NCBI RefSeq assembly: GCF_008271745.1
Contig: NZ_VKKZ01000021.1
Span: forward strand, 434,001 to 498,000
From: Rufibacter glacialis
GTDB lineage: Bacteria > Bacteroidota > Bacteroidia > Cytophagales > Hymenobacteraceae
Direction of reading: 5' to 3'
DNA: 64,000 nucleotides
The notes beneath the pieces are model-generated. The model worked only from the letters and a program-made list of their open reading frames with translations. It was not told the origin of the DNA and did not search any database. Shown piece by piece: positions 41,194-50,037 of the stretch (its first letter is position 1; each line of letters begins with the position of its first letter). Made by a program: the position numbers and the translations under genes.

Positions 41194-44127
41194 TTACCGC
41201 ATGGTGGTCGGGGTGGCGGTAGGAGTAGCGGTTGGTTGCTGACCAGGGGTGGGCGTAGTCTTAGCCGGTTCCTCAATCAGCTCCAGGCCGTACTCTTTGC
41301 CCTTTACCAGCGTAGGCACGCCTTTCTTCATCCAGGCGGGTTCCGGGGCTCCTTTCAGGTAATGGTCAAAAAACTGCGACATGCGCACTGACAGGTCTTT
41401 GCGATTCTTGCGCTGCATGAGGTTGTGGGCCTCGCCGTTGTAGACCAAGAGCCAAACCGGTTTGCTCAAGCGGCGCAGGGCCATGAACATCTCAATGCCT
41501 TGGTACCACGGCACGGCACCATCATTGTCGTTGGCCATCATCATGAGCGGGGTTTCTACCTTGGGCACGTAAAACAGCGGCGAGTTCTCAATGTACTGCA
41601 TGGGCTTCTCCCACAGGGTACCGCCAATCCGGCTCTGGGTGCGCTCATACTGGAACTGACGGCTCATGCCGCTCTCCCACCGGATTCCGCCGTAGGCGCT
41701 GGTCATGTTGCTCACGGGCGCACCGGCCATGGCGGCCTTGAACATGTTGGTGCGCGTGACTAGGTACGCTACTTGGTAACCTCCCCAGCTCTGCCCTTGC
41801 AGCGCCATATTCTTCTCGTCCACGAACCCTTTGGCTACTAAACTCTGCACGCCTGGTATGATGCTGTGGTAGGCGCTCTCCCCGGGGTAGCCGTCTTTGT
41901 AGATGATGTCTGGCACGAACACCAGGTAGCCCTGGCTCACGAACAGCGGAATGTTGATGGTAGAGGCACTGGGTGCCGGCGAGCGGTAGTTGTGCAGGGT
42001 CTCGGCGTTGCGCTCATAGAAATACACCAGCATGGGGTACTTCTTTTTCGGGTCGAAATTCTCTGGTTTGAACAGCAGGCCTTCCAGCGGAGTCCCGTTG
42101 TCTGAACGCCAATCTACCAGTTCCACGCTGCCCCATAGGTACTCACTCTGCTGCGGGTTGGCGTTGCTGATCTTCTGCGGCGTAGCGAACGCGGTATTGG
42201 TCACCCACAGGTCTGAATACTCCTTGAAGTTGGCTTTCCGGAACACGAGGCGGTCGCTGTCTTTGGCTTTGCGTACGCTCACAAAGCTATACGGCTCCAT
42301 CAGGACTTTCTGCGGAACTCCGGTTTTGGTCACGTAATCGGTGTAGAAACCGGCGTCTTTGGTCTTGAGGTTCAGGGTGCGCAGCAATAGCCTATCGTCT
42401 ACGGGAACTGTCCGCAGGCTCGGGTTCAGGCTCACGTACCGGAACTGGAGGTTGTTCTGCCGGCCGTACCCGTCTGTGATGTTCACGGCGGCGGCTTTCC
42501 CGGCGGGGTCTAAACGCCAAAGGTCATAGCGGTCGTTCACCAGCAGGTACTGGTCATCTTTCGTCCAGCCGGTCAGGCCATAGTCATCCGGAAGAGAGGG
42601 TACGTCATTCTGCTCATCGTAGAAGGCCACCTTCAGCTTTTTGGTCAGGTTCACGGGGCTAGACGCTTTCACAGACATAGCCTTCCAGGAGCTGTCCGAG
42701 GGCTCGTACCAGTACAGGTATTTGCCGGCCGGCGACAACCGAGGGGTACCGCGGGTGTCTTTCACGGCCAGCCGGCGGCTTCCGTCCTTCAAATCAATCA
42801 ACCAGGCATCTTGCCGCGAAGGGGTGTCATAGCCCACGCTCAACAGGTAGTTCACGTTGCTGCTGCCCACGGCCACATCGGCGGTACGCCCCGGGTTAAG
42901 AGAAACGTCTGGGATCTCCAGCGTGGCCAGCTGCACTATTTTCTTGCCTTTTACGTCATACAAAGCCAGAAACGAACGCTTCTGCTCGCGCTCCAGCTGC
43001 TTGAGCTGCATGGGCTGAATGAGCGGGTCACGGTACGTCCAGACATCCAGGCTTACTTTGTCTTCTTCCAGCTTGGTAGAGTCTTTCTCATACTGGGTAG
43101 GCCGCGGGAACGTGCCGAAGAACAGGCGGTCGCCTTTGTCTGAGAAGCCCAGTTGCGCATGCTCACTCACCATCCATTTAGACGGCACGCCTTTGTAAGC
43201 GGTATCGGCCACCACGCGGGCGCGGTTGTCCTTGGGCGTCCAGTGCAGCAGGTGGAAATAGCGGATGTCTTTGCCGGTGCTGTCTTTGCTGGCTACGAAG
43301 GCCAATTGCTCCCCGGCTTTGTCTGTGGTGATGTTCTTGTAAGAAACCCGGCCACTGTCTACAGGCATTACCTTGCGGGCGGAGGTGTTGAACGCGAACA
43401 CGCCTGCTTTGTGCAAGGAATCTTTCTCGGCTTTCACAAAGAACAGCATGTTGCCTTTCTCGGAGAACAGGAAATCTGTGACGCGATCAAACCGGTATTC
43501 CTGCCCGGTGGGCAAGTGCCGGAGCACCAGTTCGGTGCCGTCTTCTTTTTTGCCCGAGCCGCCCGCGGCTGGTCTGCCAGCCGGCGCTTTAGCGGCTGGA
43601 GCCGGAGTGGCTGTTTTGGTTTTGCTGGTATCTTTGGCGGCCTTGGTGGCCAACGGGGCCTCCAGATGGTAAGCCACCCATTCCCCGTTTTCCTTCGGGA
43701 GTTTATAGGATTTCACCCGCGCCACATAGTACGTACTGCCCTTGGCCAGGTCATGGATCGCCAGCGAGTCTTTGGGCATCTCCTCGGGCTTTTTCTTCTT
43801 GAGCTTGGCCTGGCGGGTAGCGGCAAAGGAAGGCTTCACCTGAAAAACAGCAAACCGACTGTCGGCGGTAAAGGCGTTGCGGTACCCGCGGGCAAAGGTC
43901 TTGCCGGTACTCAGGCCCAGTTCACGCAGATGCAGCACCCCGTCGCCCTCCTGCGGGTTCACCGCGTACAGCAGGTACTTGCCGTTATGGGAGATAGAAT
44001 CTGCCTCAATGCTTTTCCAGGAGTCATAGACCTCATGGGTCAGTATTTTCTTGGCGGGCGCCTGCGCCTGCACCGTCAACGCACCTGCGGTCAGCAAGAG
44101 CCCTGCCAAAAGGATTCTGGATTTCAT
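41194..44127 (-). CDS. S9-family (prolyl-oligopeptidase-like) exported peptidase
   Basis: The 977-residue protein has a signal peptide (ILLAGLLLTAGALTVQAQAP), a long N-terminal beta-propeller part (about 30-690), then an alpha/beta-hydrolase. The nucleophile elbow GQSWGGYQ carries S780; the Asp lies in MANDNDGAVPWYQG and the His in NGEAHNLMQRKNRKD. Relatives remove or cut peptides from proteins in the periplasm. Low-complexity stretches occur at TKTATPAPAAKAPAGRPAAG (about residues 170-190) and at the C-terminal tail rich in T, P and A. The length exceeds most S9 enzymes (about 650-750) by the propeller insertions. Confidence 0.93.
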   Translation of the reverse strand: MKSRILLAGLLLTAGALTVQAQAPAKKILTHEVYDSWKSIEADSISHNGKYLLYAVNPQEGDGVLHLRELGLSTGKTFARGYRNAFTADSRFAVFQVKPSFAATRQAKLKKKKPEEMPKDSLAIHDLAKGSTYYVARVKSYKLPKENGEWVAYHLEAPLATKAAKDTSKTKTATPAPAAKAPAGRPAAGGSGKKEDGTELVLRHLPTGQEYRFDRVTDFLFSEKGNMLFFVKAEKDSLHKAGVFAFNTSARKVMPVDSGRVSYKNITTDKAGEQLAFVASKDSTGKDIRYFHLLHWTPKDNRARVVADTAYKGVPSKWMVSEHAQLGFSDKGDRLFFGTFPRPTQYEKDSTKLEEDKVSLDVWTYRDPLIQPMQLKQLEREQKRSFLALYDVKGKKIVQLATLEIPDVSLNPGRTADVAVGSSNVNYLLSVGYDTPSRQDAWLIDLKDGSRRLAVKDTRGTPRLSPAGKYLYWYEPSDSSWKAMSVKASSPVNLTKKLKVAFYDEQNDVPSLPDDYGLTGWTKDDQYLLVNDRYDLWRLDPAGKAAAVNITDGYGRQNNLQFRYVSLNPSLRTVPVDDRLLLRTLNLKTKDAGFYTDYVTKTGVPQKVLMEPYSFVSVRKAKDSDRLVFRKANFKEYSDLWVTNTAFATPQKISNANPQQSEYLWGSVELVDWRSDNGTPLEGLLFKPENFDPKKKYPMLVYFYERNAETLHNYRSPAPSASTINIPLFVSQGYLVFVPDIIYKDGYPGESAYHSIIPGVQSLVAKGFVDEKNMALQGQSWGGYQVAYLVTRTNMFKAAMAGAPVSNMTSAYGGIRWESGMSRQFQYERTQSRIGGTLWEKPMQYIENSPLFYVPKVETPLMMMANDNDGAVPWYQGIEMFMALRRLSKPVWLLVYNGEAHNLMQRKNRKDLSVRMSQFFDHYLKGAPEPAWMKKGVPTLVKGKEYGLELIEEPAKTTPTPGQQPTATPTATPTTMR

Positions 44128-44388
44128 GGTAGGTAGTAGTTGTTTGTCATGTGATGGTAAGCTGAACTTAAAAATACATTATCTCCCCGTTACATGCGAG
44201 GGGAATTACAGCTAAATCACATTTAAGCCCTATTTTGAGAAAACAGCCCCAAAACTGGAATTTATCCTTCTCTGGAAAGAGAACTCTGACTTATGGGAGG
44301 AGGCAGTTAAGCGGCAGGATGAGTTGTTGGTGATAACACCAACAACGGCGGAAACTCTGACTTGCGGACGGGGGCTTTGTTAAGAAAG

Positions 44389-44535
44389 GTAGGGGCAATC
44401 CTTGTAATTGCCCTGATCGGATGGTTACGTAATGAAAAGGATTATTTAGAACCAGCTACCACGTGGAACAGTAAGGCAGAAAGCCACGGCAAAACCATGG
44501 GGACGGCAAAGGGCAACTACAAGGGATTGCCCCTA
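44389..44535. repeat. Inverted pair of GTAGGGGCAATCC repeats
   Basis: GTAGGGGCAATCC with TTGTAATTGCCCT (44389-44414) faces AGGGCAACTACAAGGGATTG with CCCCTAC (44510-44535). The two are the same 26-27-base unit in opposite directions with two small differences, 95 bases apart. The gap 44128-44592 between the S9 and recJ genes holds nothing else I recognise. Confidence 0.8.
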
Positions 44536-44592
44536 CTTCCTTTTCTGCCCTGTTTCAGCAGAAACAGCTGAAAAACGGGCAACGGGTTCTTC

Positions 44593-46299
44593 CTACGCGA
44601 AGCGGATATCTTTGATGCGCAGCTGGAGCGAAACGTTGCCACGAAAGACGTTCTCCTCCAGGCAATAGCACACGTCAAAAGGAATGCCTTTCTGGATGCG
44701 CGGGTAGTATTCGGCCATGCCGAAAGCGATGGCGTCAAAGAAGGTCTCGCCGTCTTGGGTGAGGCGAAGCTTGAGATGGGCATCGCCTACCACTCTGGCC
44801 GAACCGGTATCATAGACACAGGTGCTCATGAACACCGGTGCCATGTTGCCCGGCCCAAACGGCTCCATCTGCTTGAGGATGTTGAAGAACTTCTGGCTGA
44901 TCTGGTGGAACTCCAGCGGTGTGTCTATCTCTACCATGGGTACCAACTGCTCTTCCAGAATGGTACTGGCCACGATTTGCTCAAAACGCTCCCTAAACGC
45001 CGGCACGTTCTCTACGGGCAGCGTAAGCCCGGCAGCGTACATGTGCCCGCCAAACTGGTCCAGCAGGTCTGAACAAGCCACAATGGCCTGGTGAACGTCA
45101 AACCCATGCACGGAGCGGGCAGAACCGGTGGCCTTGCCGTTAGACTCCGTGAGGATGATGGTGGGGCGGTAATATTTCTCGATGCAGCGCGAGGCCACAA
45201 TGCCTACCACGCCTTTGTGCCAGTTCTCTTTGAACAAGACGGTAGAGCGGGCGTTGCGCAGGAAATCGTCTTCCTCAATCATGAGCAAGGCCTCTTTGGT
45301 GATGCTGGTGTCATGGCCCCGCCGTTCTGAGTTGGAGACGTTGATCTTCTGCACCATGTCAAAGGCTTCCTCCTTCGTTTGGGCCAGCAGCATGGCTACC
45401 GAGCGCTTGGCATCTCCCATGCGGCCGGCGGCGTTGATTCGCGGGGCAAACCCGAAGACGATCTGGGTGATGTCCATTTCGCTGCGCAGCTCAGCCAGTT
45501 CTTTCAGGGCTTGGAGGCCGGGCCGCAGCACGCCGTTGTTCAGGCGCTGCAAACCATGGTAGGCCAGAATACGGTTTTCGCCCGTGATCGGCACAATATC
45601 TGCGGCAATGCTCACCACCACCAGGTCAAGTAATTGGAACAAGGGCTCCTCATCAACTCCCAGTTGCTGGCAGAAGGCCTGCATGAACTTGAAGCCTACG
45701 CCACAGCCAGCCAGTTCTTTGTACGGGTATGGACAGTCAGAACGTTTGGCGTCCAGCACGGCCACGGCCTGGGGCAATTCCTCGTCGGGTAAGTGGTGGT
45801 CGCAGATGATGAAGTCAATGCCTTTGGTGTTGGCATACGCGATCTTGTCTATGGACTTCACGCCGCAATCCAATGAGATGATCAGGCTGTACCCGTTTTC
45901 CTGCGCCCAGTCAATGCCCTGGAACGAGATGCCGTAGCCTTCCGCGTAGCGGTCTGGGATGTAGTACTCTATGCGGCCCTGAAAAAACCGCTGCAAAAAC
46001 CCATAGACCAAGGCCACCGAGGTGGTGCCGTCTACATCATAATCGCCGTAGATGAGAATGCGTTCTTCTCCATGGAGGGCCTCCAGAAGCCGGTTGACCG
46101 CCTTGTCCATGTCCTTGAGCAGGAACGGGTCATGCAGGTCGTGCAAAGAGGGGCGGAAGAATGCTTTCGCCTTGTCAAAGGTGCCAATCTCCCGCTGGCA
46201 GAGAATGCTGGCTAAGGTAGAACCAATGTTCAGGCTATCGGCTAGATTCTGTACTTTTGCGGCGTCCGGCGCTTCCTTTACTACCCATCGTTTCTGCAT
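44593..46299 (-). CDS. recJ: Single-stranded-DNA-specific exonuclease RecJ
   Basis: The 568-residue enzyme has the DHH phosphoesterase motifs: ILIYGDYDVDGTTSVALVYG, LIISLDCGVKSIDKIAYANT, FIICDHHLPDEELPQAVAVL and the DHHA1 block ATGSARSVHGFDVHQAIVAC with QFGGHMYAAGLTLP. It degrades single-stranded DNA 5' to 3' in recombination and mismatch repair. ATG 46299 is chosen: the frame opens to 46404, but CAAAAATA at 46337-46344 (minus -7 box) lies between and would put transcription start after the earlier codons. Confidence 0.95.
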   Translation of the reverse strand: MQKRWVVKEAPDAAKVQNLADSLNIGSTLASILCQREIGTFDKAKAFFRPSLHDLHDPFLLKDMDKAVNRLLEALHGEERILIYGDYDVDGTTSVALVYGFLQRFFQGRIEYYIPDRYAEGYGISFQGIDWAQENGYSLIISLDCGVKSIDKIAYANTKGIDFIICDHHLPDEELPQAVAVLDAKRSDCPYPYKELAGCGVGFKFMQAFCQQLGVDEEPLFQLLDLVVVSIAADIVPITGENRILAYHGLQRLNNGVLRPGLQALKELAELRSEMDITQIVFGFAPRINAAGRMGDAKRSVAMLLAQTKEEAFDMVQKINVSNSERRGHDTSITKEALLMIEEDDFLRNARSTVLFKENWHKGVVGIVASRCIEKYYRPTIILTESNGKATGSARSVHGFDVHQAIVACSDLLDQFGGHMYAAGLTLPVENVPAFRERFEQIVASTILEEQLVPMVEIDTPLEFHQISQKFFNILKQMEPFGPGNMAPVFMSTCVYDTGSARVVGDAHLKLRLTQDGETFFDAIAFGMAEYYPRIQKGIPFDVCYCLEENVFRGNVSLQLRIKDIRFA

Positions 46300-46427
46300 C
46301 GGTTGTTGCTGCGGCTTGTTCTGTGGAATGAGGCCACAAAAATACGAAATCTGAGACATAACCGGGCACTCCTTCCTAAACCTTGGTGCTTTTAAGACAC
46401 CCAACTTTCCATTCTAGCGATCTCTGC

Positions 46428-46544
46428 GTGAAAAGACTCAAAGAAATTTACCACAAATACAAAGATTACGGCTTGGTTGATGGGCTCATGTACCTTTCTT
46501 TCTTCTTGTTTCTGGCGTTGTTGTTTACTTTTTGCCAGGATTAA
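46428..46544 (+). CDS. Small single-span membrane protein
   Basis: A 38-residue frame starts at GTG 46428 and reads MKRLKEIYHKYKDYGLVDGL then MYLSFFLFLALLFTFCQD. A basic amphipathic start and one membrane segment make it look like a real small inner-membrane protein. It is divergent from recJ. The reading is open further upstream, so the start is not certain. No family is recognised. Confidence 0.45.
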   Translation: MKRLKEIYHKYKDYGLVDGLMYLSFFLFLALLFTFCQD

Positions 46545-46642
46545 ACCGGCTTTTGGTGTTTTGCAGAAACACTAAAAAAGTTAGGGTTACTGGTGTTTCC
46601 GTAATCACTAAGACTTAAGCCTTTTGCTTTTAGAGCTGGTTT

Positions 46643-46743
46643 GTGCATGCCTTACGTAGTTCCCTTGGCTGTTCTGCTTGTCGCGTAGGTGCATGCCTTA
46701 TGATATTCCCTTGGCTGTTCTGCCTTATTCGTAGGCGCATGAG
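46643..46743 (+). repeat. 46-bp tandem repeat, two full copies and a partial one
   Basis: GTGCATGCCTTA followed by TTCCCTTGGCTGTTCTGC begins at 46643 and again at 46689, and a third partial copy at 46735; the step is 46 bases. Copies differ at several positions. It is non-coding. Confidence 0.75.
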
Positions 46744-46910
46744 CATTTCTGTTTCATAGTTTCCGCTAAGCGCTCACGGCCGCGAGGCCCCGCCTTCCGC
46801 CCTCGCGCTGTGCCCTCTACTCCACCCGCCTCGCTCTCGCTCAGGGGCGGTCGAGTGCTAGGCGCTCAAGCGAAAGGCTGGAATAAGCAATGCGTGGGGG
46901 AATGGTGGTA

Positions 46911-46943
46911 GACCTCACAGGTTTTGGAAACCTGTGAGGTCTT
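46911..46943. repeat. Palindromic repeat AGACCTCACAGGTTT, copy 1
   Basis: AGACCTCACAGGTTT and AAACCTGTGAGGTCT pair over 15 bases with a 3-base loop. The same palindrome recurs at 47396-47432. Confidence 0.85.
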
Positions 46944-47055
46944 GGCTCCCCACGTTTCAAGGCTTCAACTTAGGTTCTATGGCTCGGACATACTTACTTA
47001 ACTAAGGGCTCAAGGCAAAGCAGGTTCTCGGGGAAAAGGTGTGATAAGGGGAATT

Positions 47056-47168
47056 CCCTCTCCCTCCGGGAGAGGGTTAGGGTGAGGGGCAGCGGGCGTT
47101 CAAGGCAAAGGCTTCTCCAGTTAGGAACCTACTCCCCCTCATCCTAGCCTTCTCCCTGAGGGAGAAGG
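47056..47168. repeat. Inverted pair of CCCTCTCCCTCCGGGAGAGGG repeats
   Basis: CCCTCTCCC with GGGAGAGGG, then TTAGGGTGAGGGG (47056-47089) faces CCCCCTCATCCTAGCC with TTCTCCCTGAGGGAGAAGG (47134-47168). Each unit also folds on itself. The two are related (not identical) units in opposite directions with 44 bases between. Confidence 0.8.
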
Positions 47169-47395
47169 AACCCTGGTATTGCGTTTTGGGCCTGGTTTAC
47201 AGAATGGAGTCGGGAAACGCATTGCCGCTTAGAAAGTCGTTTCCTAACAAAATTAACCCATGGATTTCTATGGTTCAAGTTTGCAACTTGGACCTACCAT
47301 GAGAGGCAGTTTTCAACTGCCCTTCTATGCCTCTATTGCGCAGATTTACTTCCATGCTTTTTTCGAAACAGTCGATAACCCTGGCTGATCATTCA

Positions 47396-47432
47396 AAAGA
47401 CCTCACAGGTCTTGAAGACCTGTGAGGTCTTT
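47396..47432. repeat. Palindromic repeat AAAGACCTCACAGGTCTT, copy 2
   Basis: AAAGACCTCACAGGTCTT and AAGACCTGTGAGGTCTTT form an 18-base perfect palindrome around a single base. The outer part equals copy 1 at 46911-46943; the centre differs. Confidence 0.85.
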
Positions 47433-47515
47433 GTTCATGCCGTTTCCGGCTGGTTTTCTAGGAACTAACCTGAAAGCAGAAGCTCAGGGGAAGTTTTCCG
47501 TATCTTAAGGAAGAC

Positions 47516-47523
47516 TAATTTTG
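47516..47523 (+). promoter_or_regulatory. -7 element directly before the PH-domain gene
   Basis: TAATTTTG matches TAnnTTTG exactly and lies only 6 bases before ATG 47530, so the transcript may be leaderless. The -33 region shows only TTTT near 47494. Confidence 0.4.
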
Positions 47524-47529
47524 AACGTA

Positions 47530-47967
47530 ATGGCTTCTGTTACATTCTATTCTTCTAGAAGCTGGGTGGTAGCGTTGGCGGTTTGGGGTACTACTGCCTT
47601 GTTGGCTGCCCTGGTGGTGCAGGAAGCCTCAAGTGAACTTCCGCTCCTAGGGAAGATGGCCCTGGGGCTTTTCTGTCTGCTGGTCAGTGGACTGCTGCTC
47701 TGGACCTGGTTCTGCACTTATTACCAAATCTCCGGGGAAACGCTCTATTACCGCTGCGGTCCGCTCCACGGCAGTATTCCTATTCATAAAATAAGGGACG
47801 TGCAGCTAAATACTCACCTCTGGGCTGGGTTGCGGCCTGCCTTGGGCTTGCACGGACTCGTCATCAACTATCACCGTTGGGATACTATTTATTTCTCTCC
47901 GGCAGAAAAAGAAGCCTTCCTGAACGCCCTCCGGGAAGTGAATCCGGAGATTGAGGTGAAAGCGTAA
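47530..47967 (+). CDS. PH-domain (bPH, DUF1200-like) membrane protein
   Basis: The 145-residue protein has two membrane segments (WVVALAVWGTTALLAALVV and MALGLFCLLVSGLLLWTWF) and then a small bacterial PH domain with YQISGETLYYRCGPLHGSIP, IHKIRDVQL, LGLHGLVINYHRWDTIYFSP and EKEAFLNALREVNPEI. This is the YcxB/DUF1200 type. It is an inner-membrane protein of unknown role. It converges with the TPR gene. Confidence 0.8.
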   Translation: MASVTFYSSRSWVVALAVWGTTALLAALVVQEASSELPLLGKMALGLFCLLVSGLLLWTWFCTYYQISGETLYYRCGPLHGSIPIHKIRDVQLNTHLWAGLRPALGLHGLVINYHRWDTIYFSPAEKEAFLNALREVNPEIEVKA

Positions 47968-48053
47968 GGGCTTGGGTAATTCGGTTCTGAACACCCCTGG
48001 TGTTTTGAGGCTCTTTCTCTGAAAAGGACCCTGAAACATTAGGGGCGTTAAAT

Positions 48054-49874
48054 TTACACCTTATCGCCGCGCAGTTTCCGGAGCCTTTTACGGGCCTCGG
48101 CCACGAACACGCTCCCGGGATGCTTCACCAGCAGTTGGTTGTAGAGTTCCTGGGCTTTCTCGGGTTGCTTGAGATTCTCCTCGTTCAGCTTGGCCAGCAA
48201 GAACAGCGCATCATCTGAGAGGATGTCGTATTTGGGGTTTTCAATGATGCGTTGCAGGTTCTGGGCCGCCTCTGGAAACTGGCCCATCTGCTGCTGCAAC
48301 TCTGCTTTCTGGAAGTAGATCTCGTCGGTGAGGCTGTGGCCGGGGTATTTAGTAAGCAGTTTATCCAAGGCACCCAGGGCTTCTGGGTATTTGTGCTGGA
48401 ACACCAGGAAATCAATGGCGGCGTATTCTTTGAGCGCGGCCGCCGAGGTATCCATTCCGGTGTTATCAATGATGAGCAGGCTCAGGTCCAGGGCATCATT
48501 GGCGATCTCCCGGCTGGTAGCCAGTTTCAGGATGTCCAGGTGACTTTGGGCTAATTCAAAATCACCTTTGTAGTAGCTGAGACGAGCGTTCCTTAGCTTG
48601 GCTTCATAGCCCAGCGGCTGCTCCTTGTGAGTTTTCTCTACCTGGCTGTACAGTAAAGTGCTTTCCCAAGGCTCGCCGCGCAGCAGATAGATGTCGGCTA
48701 AGCCTAGTTTGGCCTCGGCCACTACGTTGGGTTGTGCCCGGGGCATGGCAATGACCTCTTGCAGGTTCTTCATGGCGGCCTCTTGGGCACCCAGGTAAAA
48801 GGCCTGTAATTCGCCCAGCTCCTTGATGACCTCGGCGGTACGGTCGCTGCGGCCCAGTTCCTGGAGCAGGGTCTCGTATTCCTGGGCTAGCAGTTTTATT
48901 TTCTCCTTGTCAATGGGAAAAGTGTTCTTGACCTGTTCTTCGCGGGCTTTGATAATGCGCTGCCGCGCGATGGGGTACAGTTCGCCGGTACGGTACTGCT
49001 GCATGACATAGGTATAGCCCTCAATAGCGGTGGCGTAGTCTTTGTTGCGCAGGCTGATGTCGGCTAGGGAAAGTACCCTGCCGCCCCCGCCCTGGGTGCG
49101 GCGGTCCAACGCCCGCGTTTGCAGCAGGGCCGGCCCGAAGTCTTTCCGTTGCAACAGGGCCCAGATGAGCAGCTCCTGTACCGGGGTGTCATCTGGCTCA
49201 GCCTGTACGGCAGTCATGAGGCGCTGCTCTAGCATACTCAGTGATTCTTCGTCGCGGAGCGTATTCTGGAGCATGTTCTGGGCATAGGCCAGGGGAACGG
49301 CGCTGTTCCTCACCTGCCGCAGCACTTCGTCTACCAGCAGATTGGTTTTGCGTTGGTAGGCGTACAGTTGCAGGAGCTGTGGGGCAAAGGTTTTGTCGCT
49401 GCCGCTTAACTGGCGGGCCCGCAGGTACACTTTCTCAGCGTATTCCAGCATGTCTGCCTGCTGGAAGGCGGTGGCCACCCCATAGACGTTCTCGGGTGTG
49501 GTGGCCTGCACTACCTGCGCCCATTTCTTCTCAGCGGCGCCCGTGTTGCCCGCTGCGTTTAGCACCCGTCCCTCGTCTACAGCATAGGCAGGCACCTCAG
49601 GGTGTTTCTTCTGGGCGCGCTTCACCAGTTTGTCGGCTTCTTTGAAATTACGCAGGGCCAGCAGCGTCTTGAGGTAGTCTGGGTACACCTGCCCAAACTG
49701 GATTTCCTGCTCAATCAGCTTGCTGTACAGGGCTTCGGCTTTGCTGAACTCGTTTTGCCGCAGGTATTCCTTGGCCAGGCTCAGTTGCTCGGGCACTCCC
49801 TGCGCCTTGCTTTGCGGAAGACCCCACCCTAGCCCCCCCAGGAGCAGCCCCCAGACTAATATCAACTTTTTCAT
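48054..49874 (-). CDS. Exported TPR-repeat protein
   Basis: The 606-residue protein has a signal peptide (MKKLILVWGLLLGGLGWGLP, cleavage near QSKAQG). It is then made almost wholly of TPR helices: LSLAKEYLRQNEFSKAEALY at the start, EAKLGLADIYLLRGEPWEST mid-way, and FQKAELQQQMGQFPEAAQNL, LLAKLNEENLKQPEKAQELY and LLVKHPGSVFVAEARKRLRK at the end. The last part resembles the YbgF/BamD style of TPR. It probably acts as a scaffold in the periplasm. No operon partner is evident besides ppiD upstream on the same strand. Confidence 0.85.
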   Translation of the reverse strand: MKKLILVWGLLLGGLGWGLPQSKAQGVPEQLSLAKEYLRQNEFSKAEALYSKLIEQEIQFGQVYPDYLKTLLALRNFKEADKLVKRAQKKHPEVPAYAVDEGRVLNAAGNTGAAEKKWAQVVQATTPENVYGVATAFQQADMLEYAEKVYLRARQLSGSDKTFAPQLLQLYAYQRKTNLLVDEVLRQVRNSAVPLAYAQNMLQNTLRDEESLSMLEQRLMTAVQAEPDDTPVQELLIWALLQRKDFGPALLQTRALDRRTQGGGGRVLSLADISLRNKDYATAIEGYTYVMQQYRTGELYPIARQRIIKAREEQVKNTFPIDKEKIKLLAQEYETLLQELGRSDRTAEVIKELGELQAFYLGAQEAAMKNLQEVIAMPRAQPNVVAEAKLGLADIYLLRGEPWESTLLYSQVEKTHKEQPLGYEAKLRNARLSYYKGDFELAQSHLDILKLATSREIANDALDLSLLIIDNTGMDTSAAALKEYAAIDFLVFQHKYPEALGALDKLLTKYPGHSLTDEIYFQKAELQQQMGQFPEAAQNLQRIIENPKYDILSDDALFLLAKLNEENLKQPEKAQELYNQLLVKHPGSVFVAEARKRLRKLRGDKV

Positions 49875-49983
49875 ATGGTGTCTCCAGCTAAGCTATTCTT
49901 CCTTAACGAATTCTACTGGTATTCAATATACTGTTTTGCCTCCGTTTTTTGAAAACCAGGGAAGAAAGGAATTGGTTTAAACC

Positions 49984-50014
49984 GCAAGAGCCGCGCTGGT
50001 GGCGCGGCTCTTGC
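49984..50014. terminator. Hairpin after ppiD
   Basis: GCAAGAGCCGCGC (49984-49996) and GCGCGGCTCTTGC (50002-50014) pair perfectly. It lies 24 bases after the ppiD stop on the minus strand; the T tract is weak. Confidence 0.65.
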
Positions 50015-50037
50015 AATATCTCCTACTTCTGGGTGTT

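Noticed and set aside
43153-44136. Plus-strand open frame of 327 codons opposite the S9 peptidase
   Set aside because: No motif, antisense to a gene with clear signal peptide and catalytic triad.
46643-46743. CRISPR-like repeat array
   Set aside because: Only two full copies in direct tandem with no spacers and no cas genes in the window.
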